This document shows, piece by piece, positions 34,984 through 44,826 of a DNA stretch of 64,000 bases. The DNA lies in NCBI RefSeq assembly GCF_008630915.1, contig NZ_CP043909.1:2976001-3040000 (forward strand), in the 5' to 3' direction. The translations under genes were made by a program, and so were the position numbers. Under the pieces are notes generated by a model. That model had not been told where the DNA came from, ran no database searches, and was given only the letters and a program-made list of their open reading frames with translations. The stretch is from Acinetobacter suaedae (GTDB lineage Bacteria > Pseudomonadota > Gammaproteobacteria > Pseudomonadales > Moraxellaceae). Within the stretch, counting starts at the first letter, position 1. Each line of letters opens with the position of its first letter.

Positions 34984-35775
34984 TTATTTGCTTTGTGCAA
35001 ATGCTTTTGCAATTTGGTAAAAAGACTGTGCATTCAAAGACGCACCACCGACCAAGGCACCATCAATATCAGGGCAGGCAGCAAGCTCAACCGCATTTTC
35101 AGCTTTTACACTACCACCATATAGGATTGCAATATTTGCGCCTGACGATGTGATTTGCTTCAAACCTTCACGAATTTTAGCATGCATGGCCTGCGCATCT
35201 GCTGGTGAAGCAGTCTTACCTGTACCAATCGCCCAAATCGGCTCATAAGCAATCACAACATTTTTCCACTGTTCTGATTGTACAACAGGCGCGATATCAC
35301 AGATTTGTTGTAACACAACTTGCTCAGCAAGCCCTTGCTCACGCTGCTCTAAACTTTCACCCACACAATAAATCACGGTTAAACCCGCATTCAAGGCGTT
35401 TTGTAACTTTGCTTTTAAAATTGCAACATCATCACCGAACAATTCACGACGCTCGGAGTGACCAACTAACACAAATTCAATCGCACTATCCTTTAAAAGT
35501 TCAGCACTCACTTCCCCTGTATAAGCGCCTGTTCCAGCAACACGTGAAACGTCTTGTGCTACTGTATAAATCGATCTAGAAGCATCTTTTAACTGAGTTT
35601 GAATCTGAGTTAATGCAATTGAAATAGGTGCAACACCAATGTGACATTTTGCAACATCAATGTCTTCCTGTTGTAATAACTGCTTAAATTCTTGTATTAA
35701 TTGGACAGCATTCGCATGCATTGGATTCATTTTCCAATTACCGACAACCCATGGGGTAATAGTCGAATTCGACAT
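34984..35775 (-). CDS. tpiA: Triosephosphate isomerase
   Basis: Interconverts dihydroxyacetone phosphate and glyceraldehyde 3-phosphate. The 263-residue TIM-barrel protein has VVGNWKMNP with the catalytic Lys (about residues 10-18), [12 protein letters not shown] with the catalytic His, [17 protein letters not shown] with the catalytic Glu and loop 6, and [12 protein letters not shown] phosphate loop. First gene of the tpiA-secG unit; divergent from pilB. Confidence 0.97.
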   Translation of the reverse strand: MSNSTITPWVVGNWKMNPMHANAVQLIQEFKQLLQQEDIDVAKCHIGVAPISIALTQIQTQLKDASRSIYTVAQDVSRVAGTGAYTGEVSAELLKDSAIEFVLVGHSERRELFGDDVAILKAKLQNALNAGLTVIYCVGESLEQREQGLAEQVVLQQICDIAPVVQSEQWKNVVIAYEPIWAIGTGKTASPADAQAMHAKIREGLKQITSSGANIAILYGGSVKAENAVELAACPDIDGALVGGASLNAQSFYQIAKAFAQSK

Positions 35776-36155
35776 ACTTCGCCTACCTTAATGTTAATTT
35801 CTCAAAAATGCTGCATATTTTACACGGATTTTTATAAAATTCAGTTTTTTTATATTGTTTAAATCCAAATCAGACCGAAATTCCTTTTCTGTATACCCAA
35901 ACAGTCATACAATTCATCGGCCTGATTTATAACACCGGATTCAAAATTAAATACTTCCTTTTAAGTTTGACCCTTTTGATCTTGTTCTGAACCATTCAAC
36001 AATATAACGAAAATTAATTGACAAAAAACTCGATTAGTTCAAAGTTTTATCCATGAATCAAGTCAAAAACGACACTTTCTGTAGTAGTATTTTTGCATAA
36101 CAAACGTATAATTTTTAGGATACATATTATAAACATTTTGATATAAGGCGGACAG
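35776..36155. promoter_or_regulatory. Divergent control region tpiA / pilB
   Basis: A 380-base AT-rich gap. On the plus strand TATAAT at 36107-36112 is a good -10 box, 43 bases before pilB, without a clear -35; TTGACA occurs at 36019-36024 without a matching -10. The pilB RBS AAGGCGG lies just before the ATG. No operator or small gene is recognised. Confidence 0.4.
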
Positions 36156-37868
36156 ATGTCAGGATTACATACGTCTCCAAAATTTTCGGGGTTTATTCGA
36201 CGGTTAGTCGAAGATGGTCTTATGTCTGCATCGACAATGCAAACTGCAATCGATACGGCAAAAAAAACACAACAAGATATTGTTGCCTATTTAATTGAAC
36301 ATCATCGCCTCTCACAGCTCACAATTGCTGAATCAATTGCGGTCGAGTTTGGTGAGCCTATTTTTGATTTATCTGTGTTTGATACGGCACTACTGCCACG
36401 TGAACTTGCAGATAGCAAATTAATTCAAAAGCATCGTGTTGCCCCTCTCATTCAACGAGGGCAAATACTTTATGTTGCAACAAGTAATCCCACCAACATT
36501 GATGCACTGGATGCCATTCGATTTAACACCAAGCTCAATATCGAGCCTGTTATTGTAGAGCACAGTAAACTTGAAAAACTGATTGAGCAACAGTTTGGAG
36601 ATACTGATAGTTTTGACTTCGGTGAAAATGAAGATTTTGATATTGACCTTGATGTCACCCCTGAGTCTCAAAAAGATGAGGATGACACACCTCAAGGCGA
36701 AGAGGCTCCAATTGTAAAATATATCAATAAGCTGCTCATTGACGCGATTCGCATGGGTGCTTCTGATTTACATTTCGAACCCTATGAAAAAATGTATCGG
36801 GTTCGTTATCGCGTCGATGGTGTATTACGTCAAATCGCCAATCCGCCTTTACAGCTTGCGACACGCCTTGCTTCACGCTTAAAAGTAATGTCTCAAATGG
36901 ACATCTCTGAAAAACGAATGCCACAAGATGGTCGTATTAAGTTAAAACTTTCTAAAACTAAAGCAATTGATTTTCGTGTTAACTCTCTCCCAACACTTTT
37001 TGGTGAGAAACTTGTTTTACGTATTCTTGATCCTTCCAGCGCCATGCTGGGAATTGAGGCACTCGGTTACGAAGATGAGCAAAAGGCTCTCTTCCTTGAA
37101 GCACTTGAAAAACCTCAAGGCATGCTCTTAATCACAGGTCCAACAGGTTCAGGTAAAACAGTATCGTTATATACTGGTCTCAACATTCTGAATACCGAAG
37201 ACACCAATATTTCTACTGCTGAAGATCCAGTGGAGATTAACTTAGAAGGCATCAATCAGGTTAACGTCAATACTAAGACAGGCCTCACCTTCTCTGCCGC
37301 GCTGAAAGCATTCTTACGTCAAGATCCAGACATTATCATGGTCGGTGAGATTCGTGACTTAGAAACGGCCGAGATTGCGATCAAAGCAGCTCAAACGGGT
37401 CACATGGTAATGTCCACATTGCATACCAACAGTGCACCTGAAACACTCACGCGTTTACGTAATATGGGCGTTCCCTCATTCAATATTGCAACGTCAGTCA
37501 ATCTTGTGATTGCACAACGCTTAGCCCGTCGTTTATGCTCACACTGTAAAACCCCAATAGAAATTCCCAAACAAAGTCTGTTAGAACTCGGCTTTACTGA
37601 ACAGGATTTAGCAAATCCTGAATTACAGATATTCCAACCTGTAGGATGTTCAGAGTGTCGTGAAGGTTATAAAGGCCGTGTGGGTATTTATGAAGTGATG
37701 AAAGTCACGCCTGAGATCTCTAAGATTATTATGGAGGATGGCAATGCTTTACAAATCGCAGCAGCATCAGAAAAAGCAGGATTTAATAATTTAAGACGAT
37801 CAGGTTTAAAAAAGGTCATGCAAGGCATCACCTCATTGCAAGAAATTAACCGCGTCACAAGTGAATAA
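36156..37868 (+). CDS. pilB: PilB, type IV pilus extension ATPase
   Basis: Hexameric motor that polymerises pilin for type IV pili used in twitching and DNA uptake. The 570-residue protein has an N-terminal T2SSE_N domain, an acidic linker (FGENEDFDIDLDVTPE), then the ATPase domain with Walker A LLITGPTGSGKTVSLY (about 325-340), Asp box AEDPVEINLEGINQV, Walker B IIMVGEIRDLETAEIA, His box GHMVMSTLHTN and the zinc-binding CSHCKTP...GCSECREGYKGR tetracysteine. RBS AAGGCGG precedes the ATG. First gene of pilBCD-coaE. Confidence 0.96.
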   Translation: MSGLHTSPKFSGFIRRLVEDGLMSASTMQTAIDTAKKTQQDIVAYLIEHHRLSQLTIAESIAVEFGEPIFDLSVFDTALLPRELADSKLIQKHRVAPLIQRGQILYVATSNPTNIDALDAIRFNTKLNIEPVIVEHSKLEKLIEQQFGDTDSFDFGENEDFDIDLDVTPESQKDEDDTPQGEEAPIVKYINKLLIDAIRMGASDLHFEPYEKMYRVRYRVDGVLRQIANPPLQLATRLASRLKVMSQMDISEKRMPQDGRIKLKLSKTKAIDFRVNSLPTLFGEKLVLRILDPSSAMLGIEALGYEDEQKALFLEALEKPQGMLLITGPTGSGKTVSLYTGLNILNTEDTNISTAEDPVEINLEGINQVNVNTKTGLTFSAALKAFLRQDPDIIMVGEIRDLETAEIAIKAAQTGHMVMSTLHTNSAPETLTRLRNMGVPSFNIATSVNLVIAQRLARRLCSHCKTPIEIPKQSLLELGFTEQDLANPELQIFQPVGCSECREGYKGRVGIYEVMKVTPEISKIIMEDGNALQIAAASEKAGFNNLRRSGLKKVMQGITSLQEINRVTSE

Positions 37869-37892
37869 AATTAATAAAAAGGATTATCAGTC

Positions 37893-39119
37893 ATGGCAGC
37901 TAAAAAAGCGCAAATGATGCCTACTTTTGCTTACGAAGGGGTCGACCGCAAAGGGGCAAGAATTAAAGGGGAATTACCAGCACGTAATATGGCTTTAGCC
38001 AAAGTCACACTACGTAAACAAGGGGTCACTATCAAGAATATCCGTGAAAAACGGAAAAATATTCTTGAAGGTTTAATGAAAAAGAAGGTTACTACCCTTG
38101 ATATAACGGTGTTTACACGCCAATTGGCAACCATGATGAAAGCTGGTGTTCCGTTGGTTCAAGGCTTTGAGATTGTTGCTGAAGGATTAGAAAATCCATC
38201 CATGCGCGAAGTTGTATTGGGACTCAAGGGTGAAGTTGAAGGGGGGAACACCTTTGCAGGTGCATTAAGAAAATATCCACAATACTTTGATAATTTATTC
38301 TGCTCTTTAGTCGAGTCTGGTGAGCAATCGGGTGCACTAGAAACCATGCTTGATCGTGTCGCAATCTATAAAGAGAAAAGTGAGATACTCAAACAAAAAA
38401 TCAAAAAAGCCATGAAATATCCAGCGACAGTCATCGTGGTTGCAGTAATCGTTACGATTATTTTGATGGTGAAAGTGGTTCCTGTTTTCCAAGATTTGTT
38501 TAGCTCATTTGGTGCGGATTTACCTGCTTTCACCAAAATGGTGGTGAATATGTCAGTTTGGATGCAAGAGTATTGGTTTATCTTAATTATTGTTATCGGT
38601 GCGATTATTGCCTGTTTTCTTGAAGCAAAAAAACGCAGTAAAAAATTCCGAGATACTCTTGATAAACTTGCATTGAAGCTGCCGATTTTTGGTGATTTAG
38701 TTTATAAAGCAATTATTGCACGTTATAGTCGTACGCTTGCAACAACGTTTGCAGCAGGTGTACCTTTAATTGATGCACTCGAGTCAACAGCTGGCGCAAC
38801 CAACAATGTTGTTTATGAAGAGGCTGTGATGAAAATCCGTGAAGATGTTGCAACAGGACAACAATTACAGTTTGCTATGCGCGTTTCCAACCGCTTCCCA
38901 TCAATGGCAATTCAAATGGTTGCTATTGGCGAAGAATCAGGAGCCTTAGATAGTATGCTCGATAAAGTGGCAACCCATTATGAAAGTGAAGTTGATAATG
39001 CCGTTGATGGCTTAACGGCTATGATGGAGCCTTTAATTATGGCGATTCTAGGGGTACTTGTGGGTGGTTTGGTTATCGCAATGTATCTTCCAATCTTCCA
39101 AATGGGTTCTGTGGTCTAA
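37893..39119 (+). CDS. pilC: PilC, type IV pilus inner-membrane platform protein
   Basis: Inner-membrane protein that couples PilB to pilin assembly. The 408-residue protein contains two GspF domains (first around ITVFTRQLATMMKAGVPLVQG, second around YSRTLATTFAAGVPLIDAL), each followed by an acidic GEESGAL/GEQSGALETML motif, and three membrane segments including VIVVAVIVTIILMVKVVPVF. It follows pilB by 24 bases and its stop overlaps the pilD start (TAATG). Confidence 0.96.
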   Translation: MAAKKAQMMPTFAYEGVDRKGARIKGELPARNMALAKVTLRKQGVTIKNIREKRKNILEGLMKKKVTTLDITVFTRQLATMMKAGVPLVQGFEIVAEGLENPSMREVVLGLKGEVEGGNTFAGALRKYPQYFDNLFCSLVESGEQSGALETMLDRVAIYKEKSEILKQKIKKAMKYPATVIVVAVIVTIILMVKVVPVFQDLFSSFGADLPAFTKMVVNMSVWMQEYWFILIIVIGAIIACFLEAKKRSKKFRDTLDKLALKLPIFGDLVYKAIIARYSRTLATTFAAGVPLIDALESTAGATNNVVYEEAVMKIREDVATGQQLQFAMRVSNRFPSMAIQMVAIGEESGALDSMLDKVATHYESEVDNAVDGLTAMMEPLIMAILGVLVGGLVIAMYLPIFQMGSVV

Positions 39120-39979
39120 TGCAACAATTCTTGACTTATTTTATCGAAAACCCAGTAGCACTTTATCTTGCTGTTGGGCTTTTTAGTTTATGTATTGGTA
39201 GCTTTCTGAATGTTGTTATTTTCCGAACGCCAAGAATGATGGAACAGGAATGGCAACAAGAATGCCAAATGCTACTCCATCCAAAACAACCTATCATTGA
39301 AGAAGAAAAGCTGACTTTAAGTCAACCCGCATCAACTTGCCCAAAGTGCCACACCCCTATCTGCTGGTATCAAAATATCCCAGTGATCAGTTGGTTAGTA
39401 CTCCGTGGTAAATGCGGTGCCTGTCAAAATCCGATTAGTATTCGTTACCCATTGATCGAGTTATTGACCATGGGATGCTCTCTAGTGGTCGTTGCTGTTT
39501 TTGGGCCTACTCTACAAATGCTATTCGGTTTAGTTCTGACTTGGGTGTTAATTACCCTTACTTTTATTGATTTTGATACACAACTGCTTCCAGACCGCTT
39601 TACACTGCCACTGGCAGCACTCGGTTTAGTCATTAATAGTTTTGCAATCTACACCACGGCTGACGCAGCAATTTGGGGTTATGTGATTGGTTTCCTTTGC
39701 CTTTGGATTGTTTATTATCTTTTTAAAATCTTTACTGGCAAAGAAGGTATGGGCTATGGCGATTTTAAATTACTGGCCGCATTAGGGGCTTGGATGGGTC
39801 CAATGCTCTTACCTTTAATTGTTTTACTTTCTTCTGTTGTTGGTGCAATTATTGGTATCATCTTATTGAAAATGCGGGGTGAAAATCAGCCCTTTGCTTT
39901 TGGCCCCTATATTGCAATTGCAGGCTGGATCGCATTTTTATGGGGTGATCAAATTATGAAAGTTTATTTAGGTGGCTAA
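39119..39979 (+). CDS. pilD: PilD, prepilin leader peptidase / N-methyltransferase
   Basis: Aspartic protease that cleaves and N-methylates type IV prepilins and pseudopilins. The 286-residue polytopic protein has the cytoplasmic zinc-like tetracysteine CPKCHTPICWYQN...CGACQNPIS (about residues 74-105), and the two catalytic aspartates in FIDFDTQLLPD and GYGDFKLLAALG. Translationally coupled to pilC; coaE follows with overlap or a one-base gap. Confidence 0.96.
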   Translation: MQQFLTYFIENPVALYLAVGLFSLCIGSFLNVVIFRTPRMMEQEWQQECQMLLHPKQPIIEEEKLTLSQPASTCPKCHTPICWYQNIPVISWLVLRGKCGACQNPISIRYPLIELLTMGCSLVVVAVFGPTLQMLFGLVLTWVLITLTFIDFDTQLLPDRFTLPLAALGLVINSFAIYTTADAAIWGYVIGFLCLWIVYYLFKIFTGKEGMGYGDFKLLAALGAWMGPMLLPLIVLLSSVVGAIIGIILLKMRGENQPFAFGPYIAIAGWIAFLWGDQIMKVYLGG

Positions 39980-39980
39980 C

Positions 39981-40586
39981 ATGCAATTTATCTTGGGGAT
40001 TACAGGTGGTATTGGCAGCGGTAAATCAGCTGCGACTCAATGGTTTGAGTCCCAAGGTATTACAGTCGTTGATGCAGATGTTGTAGCGAGAGAAGTCGTC
40101 GAGCCAGGTCAAAAGGCGTTGCAAGACATCCATCAAGCTTTCGGTGACTGGGTCTTACTTGAAGATGGTCATCTCAATCGACGTGCGCTTAGAGAGCATA
40201 TTTTCAAATCTCCTGAAGCCCGTCAAACTTTAGAGCAGATTACCCATCCAGCGATTCGTCAGTCTATTATCCAACAACTACAGCATGCTGAAAGCCCTTA
40301 TGTCATTTTGGTTTCACCGCTCTTATTTGAAACAAATCAACATGAGTTGGTTCATCATACGCTATTGGTTGATGCAGATGAACAAACGCAATTGCAACGT
40401 GCTAGCCAGCGAGATGGACAAAACCAAGAACAAATTAGAAAAATTATCGCAGCACAAATGCCAAGAAATCAAAAACAGCAACTAGCAAATGATATTGTGC
40501 TGAATGATGGTTTATTAGAACATTTACATGAACAACTGAGACCCTTGCATCTTACTTATTTGCAACGTGCTGAAAAACACAGCTAA
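39981..40586 (+). CDS. coaE: Dephospho-CoA kinase
   Basis: Last step of coenzyme A synthesis. The protein has 201 residues from ATG 39981 (MQFILGITGGIGSGKS); a GTG at 39972 overlapping pilD would add three residues. Walker A is GGIGSGKS (about 9-16); further motifs are VVDADVVAREVV and the lid region QLQRASQRDGQNQEQIRKII. AGGTGG at 39970-39975 is the RBS for the ATG. The pilBCD-coaE order is widespread in gammaproteobacteria. Its stop codon overlaps the stop of the convergent EamA gene by four bases. Confidence 0.95.
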   Translation: MQFILGITGGIGSGKSAATQWFESQGITVVDADVVAREVVEPGQKALQDIHQAFGDWVLLEDGHLNRRALREHIFKSPEARQTLEQITHPAIRQSIIQQLQHAESPYVILVSPLLFETNQHELVHHTLLVDADEQTQLQRASQRDGQNQEQIRKIIAAQMPRNQKQQLANDIVLNDGLLEHLHEQLRPLHLTYLQRAEKHS

Positions 40587-41494
40587 TTTTTATTTTGCTG
40601 GGAAAGTTGCCGGCTTAAGCTATCTTGTCTCCGCCATCTCCAAGGCTGTAATGCACCAATTGCCATCCCGACTAAGCCACACGCAACAGCAATACTTAAA
40701 GGCTCATTTAACAACGGAACTGCAATCACGGCGGCAATAAATGGCGCTAAAGTGACAATACTTCCAGTTTTAAATGCGCCTAAACGTTCAATTGCAGCAA
40801 CATAGGTTAAGGTTGCAATAATGACGACTAATACGCCATGGAACAGTCCTTGTATAACTAAATGTAAGGGTTCTGCCTCGTGGAAATGCTTCGGAATAAA
40901 TAACCAATAAATTGGTAGATAAATCAATGCCGACCAAATCACTACACTCGCCGTAGAATGCCACGCCGACATTTTCCATTGTTTGAGAAGTACGGTAAAA
41001 ATACCCCACCAGACTGCACTCATGAACAAAAGTACATCCCCCACCCCAAATACAGTGGTTTGTTCATGCAACATCAAATAACTCATCAGCGCTAATGCAC
41101 TCAACATGATGACTAAACTCACCCAAGTATGTTTATCAAAAGGTTGCTTAAAGATGAGATAGGCCGCCACGGCGGTACACAGAGGGATACAACCATTAAG
41201 AAAAATGGCAGCATGTGCTGCTGGTGCATGTAAAAAAGCAATATAGACCGTAAAACAATACGCCAACCCACCAATCAATGCCAAAATCACGGCACGAGGT
41301 TGCCATAAAAAAGCCAAATCTTTTTTATAAATTAAGATTGGCATTAAGATCATCGATGCAATCGCAAAGCGCATGGCAACCAAATCCCAAGCATTTATAT
41401 GCCAATGCGCATTGAGACGAGAAAAAATAGTAAACCCGCCCCAAATACACATCGTGATCAAGATAAATATATAGCCTTGGGTACGCGAAGTCAT
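40583..41494 (-). CDS. EamA/DMT-family transporter
   Basis: A 303-residue inner-membrane protein with ten hydrophobic segments in two EamA repeats (first repeat from YIFILITMCIWGGFTIFSRL, second from VLLFMSAVWWGIFTVLLKQW). Such drug/metabolite transporters export amino acids, nucleobases or small toxic compounds; the substrate cannot be told. The gene is convergent with coaE (4-base stop overlap) and lies 40 bases behind rlmB on the same strand. Confidence 0.85.
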   Translation of the reverse strand: MTSRTQGYIFILITMCIWGGFTIFSRLNAHWHINAWDLVAMRFAIASMILMPILIYKKDLAFLWQPRAVILALIGGLAYCFTVYIAFLHAPAAHAAIFLNGCIPLCTAVAAYLIFKQPFDKHTWVSLVIMLSALALMSYLMLHEQTTVFGVGDVLLFMSAVWWGIFTVLLKQWKMSAWHSTASVVIWSALIYLPIYWLFIPKHFHEAEPLHLVIQGLFHGVLVVIIATLTYVAAIERLGAFKTGSIVTLAPFIAAVIAVPLLNEPLSIAVACGLVGMAIGALQPWRWRRQDSLSRQLSQQNKN

Positions 41495-41534
41495 ATTAAG
41501 TTCACTGAAACAACGGCGAAGTAATCAATCATGT

Positions 41535-42281
41535 TTATTGATTACGCTGACGACACGCCTCATAGAGTGCCATTCCTGTCGCAACACTCACATTTAAGCT
41601 CTGCAAGTCACCTGACATTGGTATATAAACCGTTTGATCACATTGCGACTGTGTAATTGGTCTTAAACCTGTGTCTTCAGCCCCCATAACAATCACCACA
41701 GGCCCAGTAAAGTCACATTGGTGAATTGGCATAGCCTTTTCATCCAACATCGTACCAATCACACGTGTATGTGTGGAGTCTTTCAAATGTGCCAAAGTGC
41801 GCGCTAAATTAGTCACTTGGATAAATTTAACTTTCTCAGCACCACCTGCAGCAACTTTGCGTGCCGTCGGTGTCAAACTGGCAGCACGATCTCGAGGCAC
41901 AATCACAGCCTGGGCTCCCATTGCAGCTGCCGTACGAATACAAGCACCTAAATTATGTGGATCCGTCACCTGATCTAATGCTAATAGCAAAGCATTCGGT
42001 GAATGTTGCATCAGTTGATCAAGATCTTTTTCGTTCAAGGTCGGATGTGGACGCACGGCTGCAACAACGCCCTGATGGAAGGGCTGACCTGCCAATTTTT
42101 CTAGACTGTCGCGACTCGCCTTTTGCACACTGATACCAAATGGCTCAGCCAACTGCAAAATCTTTTGTAAACGCTGATCATCACGCCCTTTTAAGGTAAA
42201 TAAGGTCAAAACACGTTCAGGCTCTAACTCTAACAACGTCTCAACCGAATGAACGCCATAATAATATTCAGGTTTTGCCAT
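41535..42281 (-). CDS. rlmB: RlmB, 23S rRNA (guanosine-2251-2'-O)-methyltransferase
   Basis: SPOUT-class methyltransferase that modifies G2251 in the P-loop of 23S rRNA. The 248-residue protein has the N-terminal substrate-binding domain (YYYGVHSVETLLELEPERV), then LLALDQVTDPHNLGACIRTA (motif 1), VIVMGAEDTGLRP (motif 2) and IPMSGDLQSLNVSVATGMALYE (motif 3). ATG 42281 has AGAGG six bases upstream; a TTG two codons earlier is less likely. Confidence 0.93.
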   Translation of the reverse strand: MAKPEYYYGVHSVETLLELEPERVLTLFTLKGRDDQRLQKILQLAEPFGISVQKASRDSLEKLAGQPFHQGVVAAVRPHPTLNEKDLDQLMQHSPNALLLALDQVTDPHNLGACIRTAAAMGAQAVIVPRDRAASLTPTARKVAAGGAEKVKFIQVTNLARTLAHLKDSTHTRVIGTMLDEKAMPIHQCDFTGPVVIVMGAEDTGLRPITQSQCDQTVYIPMSGDLQSLNVSVATGMALYEACRQRNQ

Positions 42282-42324
42282 GAACAACCTCTTTTAACTT
42301 AAGGGGGAATTTAGAAAAATAAAA

Positions 42325-42351
42325 AATCCTGCAAAGTAACTTTACAGGATT
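42325..42351 (-). terminator. Terminator of ppnP
   Basis: AATCCTG (42325-42331) pairs with CAGGATT (42345-42351), with an inner AAAG/CTTT stem; on the minus strand it runs into TTTTTTATTTTT. It lies 40 bases downstream of ppnP. Confidence 0.75.
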
Positions 42352-42390
42352 CTCTTTAGATATAGTGTACTCGATTTAGGTCCAAATAGG

Positions 42391-42717
42391 TTAGCCTTCT
42401 AAATGGCAAACATAATCAAGGACTTCATCTGCTTCGATATGAAACATGCTATTTCCAGGCACATAGAAAGACTGCCCCGCACGAAATAATTCGCTTTCAG
42501 CGCTATCAGCAATTTTCACGCGACACTCACCTGAAATAATTTCCATACGTTCAGGTACATGTGTTTCGAAAGTTAAAGGTTGTTCAGTGGGTAAAATCAC
42601 ACCTAACGTCTTTTTCGTTCCATCTTCAAACTGTACGGTATGACTGATACATGCTCCGCCAAAATACACATTTGATTTTTTAATGACCGTAACATGATCA
42701 AACTGCACTGAACTCAT
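42391..42717 (-). CDS. ppnP: PpnP, pyrimidine/purine nucleoside phosphorylase
   Basis: Small cupin-fold enzyme that phosphorolyses several nucleosides. The 108-residue length and sequence match the YaiE/PpnP family (DUF1255): VYFGGACISHTVQFEDGTKKTLG, ETHVPERMEIISGECRVKI and FYVPGNSMFHIEADEVLDYVCHL. RBS GGAGAG lies just upstream. On the minus strand TTAAAC and TAATAT, 16 bases apart within 42735-42775, are a candidate promoter. Monocistronic with its own terminator. Confidence 0.92.
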   Translation of the reverse strand: MSSVQFDHVTVIKKSNVYFGGACISHTVQFEDGTKKTLGVILPTEQPLTFETHVPERMEIISGECRVKIADSAESELFRAGQSFYVPGNSMFHIEADEVLDYVCHLEG

Positions 42718-43050
42718 GCCTACTCTCCAAATAATGCAGCATTTATATTAGGTTATGATGGGGGTAGTTTAATTGTGCCAGCGCCACGAATCAATCCATT
42801 TTTATCATGCTTTCTCCGCAATTTTCTCAGCGCTGAGCTAAAATAAACGGACCACACAACCTCCTCAATCAATAAATAAAATCAGAAGATGGTTTTCAAA
42901 TAGTCAAGTTATTTATTTACAACAATATTCCACTAATCATCAATTCGAATAAATTCAGACATCTTTTCTTCAGGGTACACAAGATACTCTTGTCGCCTCG
43001 GGAAAATTTCTCTATCTTTAAGCAAAAGATTTCATGCATTGGATGCATTC
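42718..43050. promoter_or_regulatory. Divergent control region ppnP / recN
   Basis: A 333-base gap. It holds the ppnP promoter region on the minus strand and, for recN, a perfect 12-base palindrome CTCAGCGCTGAG at 42826-42837 followed directly by TAAAAT. No small gene is recognised. No LexA-type box is visible, as expected for a genus without classical LexA. Confidence 0.4.
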
Positions 43051-44712
43051 ATGCTGACCCATTTAACTTTAATTAATTTTGCACTAGCTGACCATTTGGC
43101 TTTAGACATTGAACAAGGCTTCAATGTCTTAACAGGTGAAACAGGTGCCGGCAAGTCATTATTGTTAGATGCTTTGTCTGCATGTTTGGGTGAACGCACC
43201 GATACCAACTATGTTCGCTATGGTGCTGACAAGGCAGATGTCACCGCCGTGTTCAGTTATCAACCAGACAGTGCTGAAGCTCATTGGTTGACTGAACATG
43301 AACTTGAAGATGACACTGGGGAAATTCATTTAAGACGAGTTATTTTTGCTACTGGACGCAGTAAAGCGTGGATCAATGGTCGACCTAGCAGTTTAGCCGA
43401 ACTTAAAGAAATCGGACGTTTACTGGTTCAGCTTTATAGTCAGCATAGTCAACAACAGTTGCTCGAACCACCCTATCCTAAACATTGGTTAGATCGCTAC
43501 AATAACTTTGCAGAACCTGCCCAAGCAGTGCGTGATGCCTATGTAACATGGCAAAATAATATTCGCCAACATCAAGCAGCTTTAGATGCTCAAGCCACAC
43601 GCATCCAAAAAATTCAAAGTTTGGAATTACAAATTGAAGAACTCGAAGAAGTCATTCAAACGGATTATCGAGAAACAGAACAAGAGTTTGATCGCCTAAG
43701 CCATCACGAACATATCATGCAAGACTGTGGCTATAGCTTAAATGTCTTAGATGAAGCCGAGCAAAATATTACCCAAGAAATTGCATCGATTATCCGCCGT
43801 TTAGAATCTCATGCTGGACGTAGTGAGCATCTTTCTAATATTTATAATTCATTATTAAATGCTCAAAGTGAAATTGACGATGCGACTGCAAGTCTACGTC
43901 AGTTTATTGACCGCCAAAGTTTTGATCCTGAACGTATGGAACAACTAAATACCACTTTAGAAGTCTTTCATCGTTTAGCACGAAAATACCGCACCCAACC
44001 TGAATTATTAAAACAAGAATATGAAACGTGGCAACAAGAACTAGAACAACTACATCAACTTGAAGATCCTGAAACTTTGGCAGAACAGGTTGAATTATCT
44101 CATCAAGCATTTATACAAAAAGCCGAACATCTAGATCAAATTCGTCGTGAAGCTGCCATTCCTTTAGCTAAACAACTGACTGAACAAGTGAAACCTCTTG
44201 CGCTACCAGAAGCACATTTTGAGTTCAAATTTGAACCGATGGAACAAGCCAATGCCGAGGGACTGAGCACAATTCAACTGCTCTTTACTGCGAATAAAGG
44301 GATTCCACCGCAACCACTGGCACGCGTTGCATCGGGTGGAGAATTATCCCGTATCGCCTTAGTCATGCAAGTGATGAATGCAGAGAAAACCGAAGCCGAG
44401 GTGTTAGTTTTTGATGAAATCGATGTGGGGATTAGTGGTGGAACAGCTGAAGTTGTTGGCCGGTTATTGGCTGATTTGGCTCAACACGTCCAATTACTTT
44501 GTATTACGCATCAAGCCCAAGTGGCAGCACAATCTGATCAGCATTTATTGGTGAAAAAACAACAAACAGATCCTGCGAGTAGCACCATCATTGAGTTGGA
44601 TGAAGAGCATCGTATTTTAGAGCTCGCGCGTATGTCTGGTGGAGTAGAAATTAGCGAAACAACCCTGCAACACGCCAAGCAATTACGCCAACTTAAATTC
44701 CAATCAACCTGA
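43051..44712 (+). CDS. recN: RecN, DNA double-strand-break repair protein
   Basis: SMC-like ATPase that holds broken DNA ends and supports RecA-dependent repair. The protein has 553 residues from ATG 43051 (MLTHLTLINFALADHL), which matches the RecN start; a TTG at 43039 would add four residues. Walker A is GETGAGKSLLLDAL (about 31-44); a long coiled-coil middle follows; the C-terminal part has the signature RVASGGELSRIALVMQ, Walker B VLVFDEIDVGISGGTAE and CITHQAQVAAQSD. Divergent from ppnP. Confidence 0.96.
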   Translation: MLTHLTLINFALADHLALDIEQGFNVLTGETGAGKSLLLDALSACLGERTDTNYVRYGADKADVTAVFSYQPDSAEAHWLTEHELEDDTGEIHLRRVIFATGRSKAWINGRPSSLAELKEIGRLLVQLYSQHSQQQLLEPPYPKHWLDRYNNFAEPAQAVRDAYVTWQNNIRQHQAALDAQATRIQKIQSLELQIEELEEVIQTDYRETEQEFDRLSHHEHIMQDCGYSLNVLDEAEQNITQEIASIIRRLESHAGRSEHLSNIYNSLLNAQSEIDDATASLRQFIDRQSFDPERMEQLNTTLEVFHRLARKYRTQPELLKQEYETWQQELEQLHQLEDPETLAEQVELSHQAFIQKAEHLDQIRREAAIPLAKQLTEQVKPLALPEAHFEFKFEPMEQANAEGLSTIQLLFTANKGIPPQPLARVASGGELSRIALVMQVMNAEKTEAEVLVFDEIDVGISGGTAEVVGRLLADLAQHVQLLCITHQAQVAAQSDQHLLVKKQQTDPASSTIIELDEEHRILELARMSGGVEISETTLQHAKQLRQLKFQST

Positions 44713-44826
44713 ACTTTGCAACAAATTATCAGAAAATGATTGGCGAAATCCGATTAACTCTTGTATGTTGATAAAAAGAACCTATATACATAGATTAACT
44801 CAATCTTTTGATGGAGAACCGCCTAG

